From Nymphaea colorata (taxonomy: Eukaryota; Streptophyta; Magnoliopsida; Nymphaeales; Nymphaeaceae), in assembly GCF_008831285.2 (NCBI RefSeq), contig NC_045141.1, forward strand, positions 24,971,315 through 25,035,314: a stretch of 64,000 nt of DNA. The letters run 5' to 3'. The notes beneath the pieces are model-generated. The model made no database searches, had not been told where the DNA came from, and saw only the letters and a program-made list of their open reading frames with translations. The translations under genes and the position numbers were made by a program. Of the stretch, positions 62,889-64,000 are shown in pieces (the first letter of the stretch is position 1; each line of letters begins with the position of its first letter).

Positions 62889-64000
62889 CTGCAATGTTAT
62901 CACTGCCGTATCGTATCATGTATTGGTCGGGCCGACCTATACGCCGTATCGTAACGTATCATAAATGTATCGTAACGTATCGTAAAATTAATTTTTTAAT
63001 TTGTAAATAATATTAAAATATTATAAAAAATAGAAAAAAATCAGAAAAATTCTAAAAAATCCGAAAAACTAGTAAAAAACAGAAAAAATCAAGAAAAATG
63101 TATTTAAAGGAACATTCATCATTCATGTATATGAAGTATGAACTATGAAGTGCATATGAACAACACATTCTAAAATAAAAAATCAAACATTCAAAAATCA
63201 AAATAACATACTAAGCAGCCTAAGAGTATTCAATTACATCACAATTCATAAGTTCAAAAGTCAAAACTCAAAACATATTGACATAGTTTTCAGAACTCAA
63301 AACAAAAAGCCTCATCAATCGTCATCTACATCATCATCTTCATTCTTCATCATCATCTTCATTTTCTTCATTAAGTGCTTCTTCTATCCCCTCTGTTGCA
63401 AATGGAATGTCACCAACATTCCATTGCTCCCCCCTAGCCTCTCCTTCTTCAATAATCTCTGTTGTTCCTTCAACGTTCAAAAAATCAAGATCGTCCTCAT
63501 CAAGTATTGCAGATGGTTCTTCTTCAACCCAAGAATCTAATATATCAAAATGGTCAATGAAGATAGGATCATATTGAGTGTGATGCTTCCTCGTAGATGT
63601 TGTTTCTAGTTGCCTAACAAGAGAAAAATTTAACAAATTGTTAGAAATTAAAATATATATTAGAATTTGCTATTTTGTATAACAAAATACAAATGTTTAC
63701 CTTTGTCTCAACTTCATATTATAACGAACATAAACAAGGTCATTCAACCTTTTATGTTCCAGCCTATTCCTCTTTTTACTATGGATGTGTTGAAATACAC
63801 TCCAATTTCTTTCACATCCAGTTGCACTACATGTTTGGCTGAGGATTCTAATTGCAAGCTTCCTTAATTCTGGGCAATCAAACCCAAACCTTTCCCACCA
63901 CAAATCTAATAACAGATGGAAAGTAAAAATGAGATAGAATAAATATATGAGAAGGTAGAATAGAAGCTAAACAACAAAAAGTATAAAGTCTCTTTTTCTA
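62889..64000 (-). mobile_element. hAT transposon, 3' end (cut by the window edge)
   Basis: The terminus holds CACTGCAATGTTATCACTG followed by five or more CGTATCGTA-type subterminal motifs (62905-62990), an arrangement known from hAT ends. Downstream comes AT-rich DNA and then two transposase exons on the minus strand. The other terminus lies beyond the window. Confidence 0.75.
63340..64000 (-). CDS. hAT-family transposase, C-terminal exons
   Basis: Two exons on the minus strand are visible: 63905-63701 and 63613-63340, joined in the middle of an Arg codon (donor AAAG/GTAAAC, acceptor TTGTTAG). The first encodes the hAT C-terminal dimerisation region: WWERFGFDCPELRKLAIRIL, SQTCSATGCERNWSVF and HIHSKKRNRLEHKRLNDLVY. 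The second adds a short PIFIDHFDILDSWVEEEP motif usual in plant hAT proteins and an acidic tail ending EENEDDDEE. The frame is open to the stop in both, so this copy may still be intact. The N-terminal BED zinc finger and catalytic parts would lie beyond 64000. Confidence 0.85.

Noticed and set aside
1-64000. CRISPR arrays, operons, prophage or other bacterial systems
   Set aside because: The tandem repeats seen lack spacer structure, and the window is plainly plant nuclear DNA.

Overview
The window is nuclear DNA of a flowering plant. The evidence is split genes with GT-AG introns, AT-rich intergenic DNA with many microsatellites and small transposons, and plant-specific proteins: a photosystem I PsaE precursor, a TRM/DUF4378 protein, a TOM2A-type tetraspanin and a plant-type ING1. 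The species cannot be named from the sequence. Exons below were assembled by reading frame and splice sites; where the arithmetic is given, exon phases close exactly.

Layout. 195-978 (+): last two exons of PIR/CYFIP (SCAR/WAVE complex). 4073-6315 (+): SHG1/BOD1-type protein. 7349-7432 (-): possible last exon of an unknown small membrane protein. 13126-15952 (+): TOM2A-like tetraspanin with one extra base near the end. 16779-20927 (-): TRM-like protein of about 1024 residues, convergent with the tetraspanin. 24.2-37.4 kb: gene-poor DNA with a hAT-like element carrying a 71-bp minisatellite, SINE-like units and small inverted-repeat elements. 37380-42599 (+): F-box protein with a TATA box 56 bp before its ATG. 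44214-45265 (-): psaE. 46790-54785 (-): ING1, its introns filled with transposons. 58545-61845 (-): a 602-residue protein I do not recognise. 62219-62888: rearranged copy of part of ING1 intron DNA. 62889 to the end: 3' part of a hAT transposon with the C-terminal transposase exons (-).

The genes are independent and do not form a pathway. PIR acts in actin nucleation, the TRM protein at microtubules, ING1 and the SHG1-like protein in chromatin (H3K4 methylation reading and, by family, the COMPASS methylase), the F-box protein in SCF ubiquitination, and PsaE in photosystem I.

I found no convincing new multi-gene system. The best leads are the block-permuted ING1 duplication next to the hAT element, the one-base frame break in the tetraspanin, the irregular 68-nt intron and the 93-nt frame-neutral intron in the TRM gene, the minisatellite-bearing hAT-like element, and the unrecognised gene.
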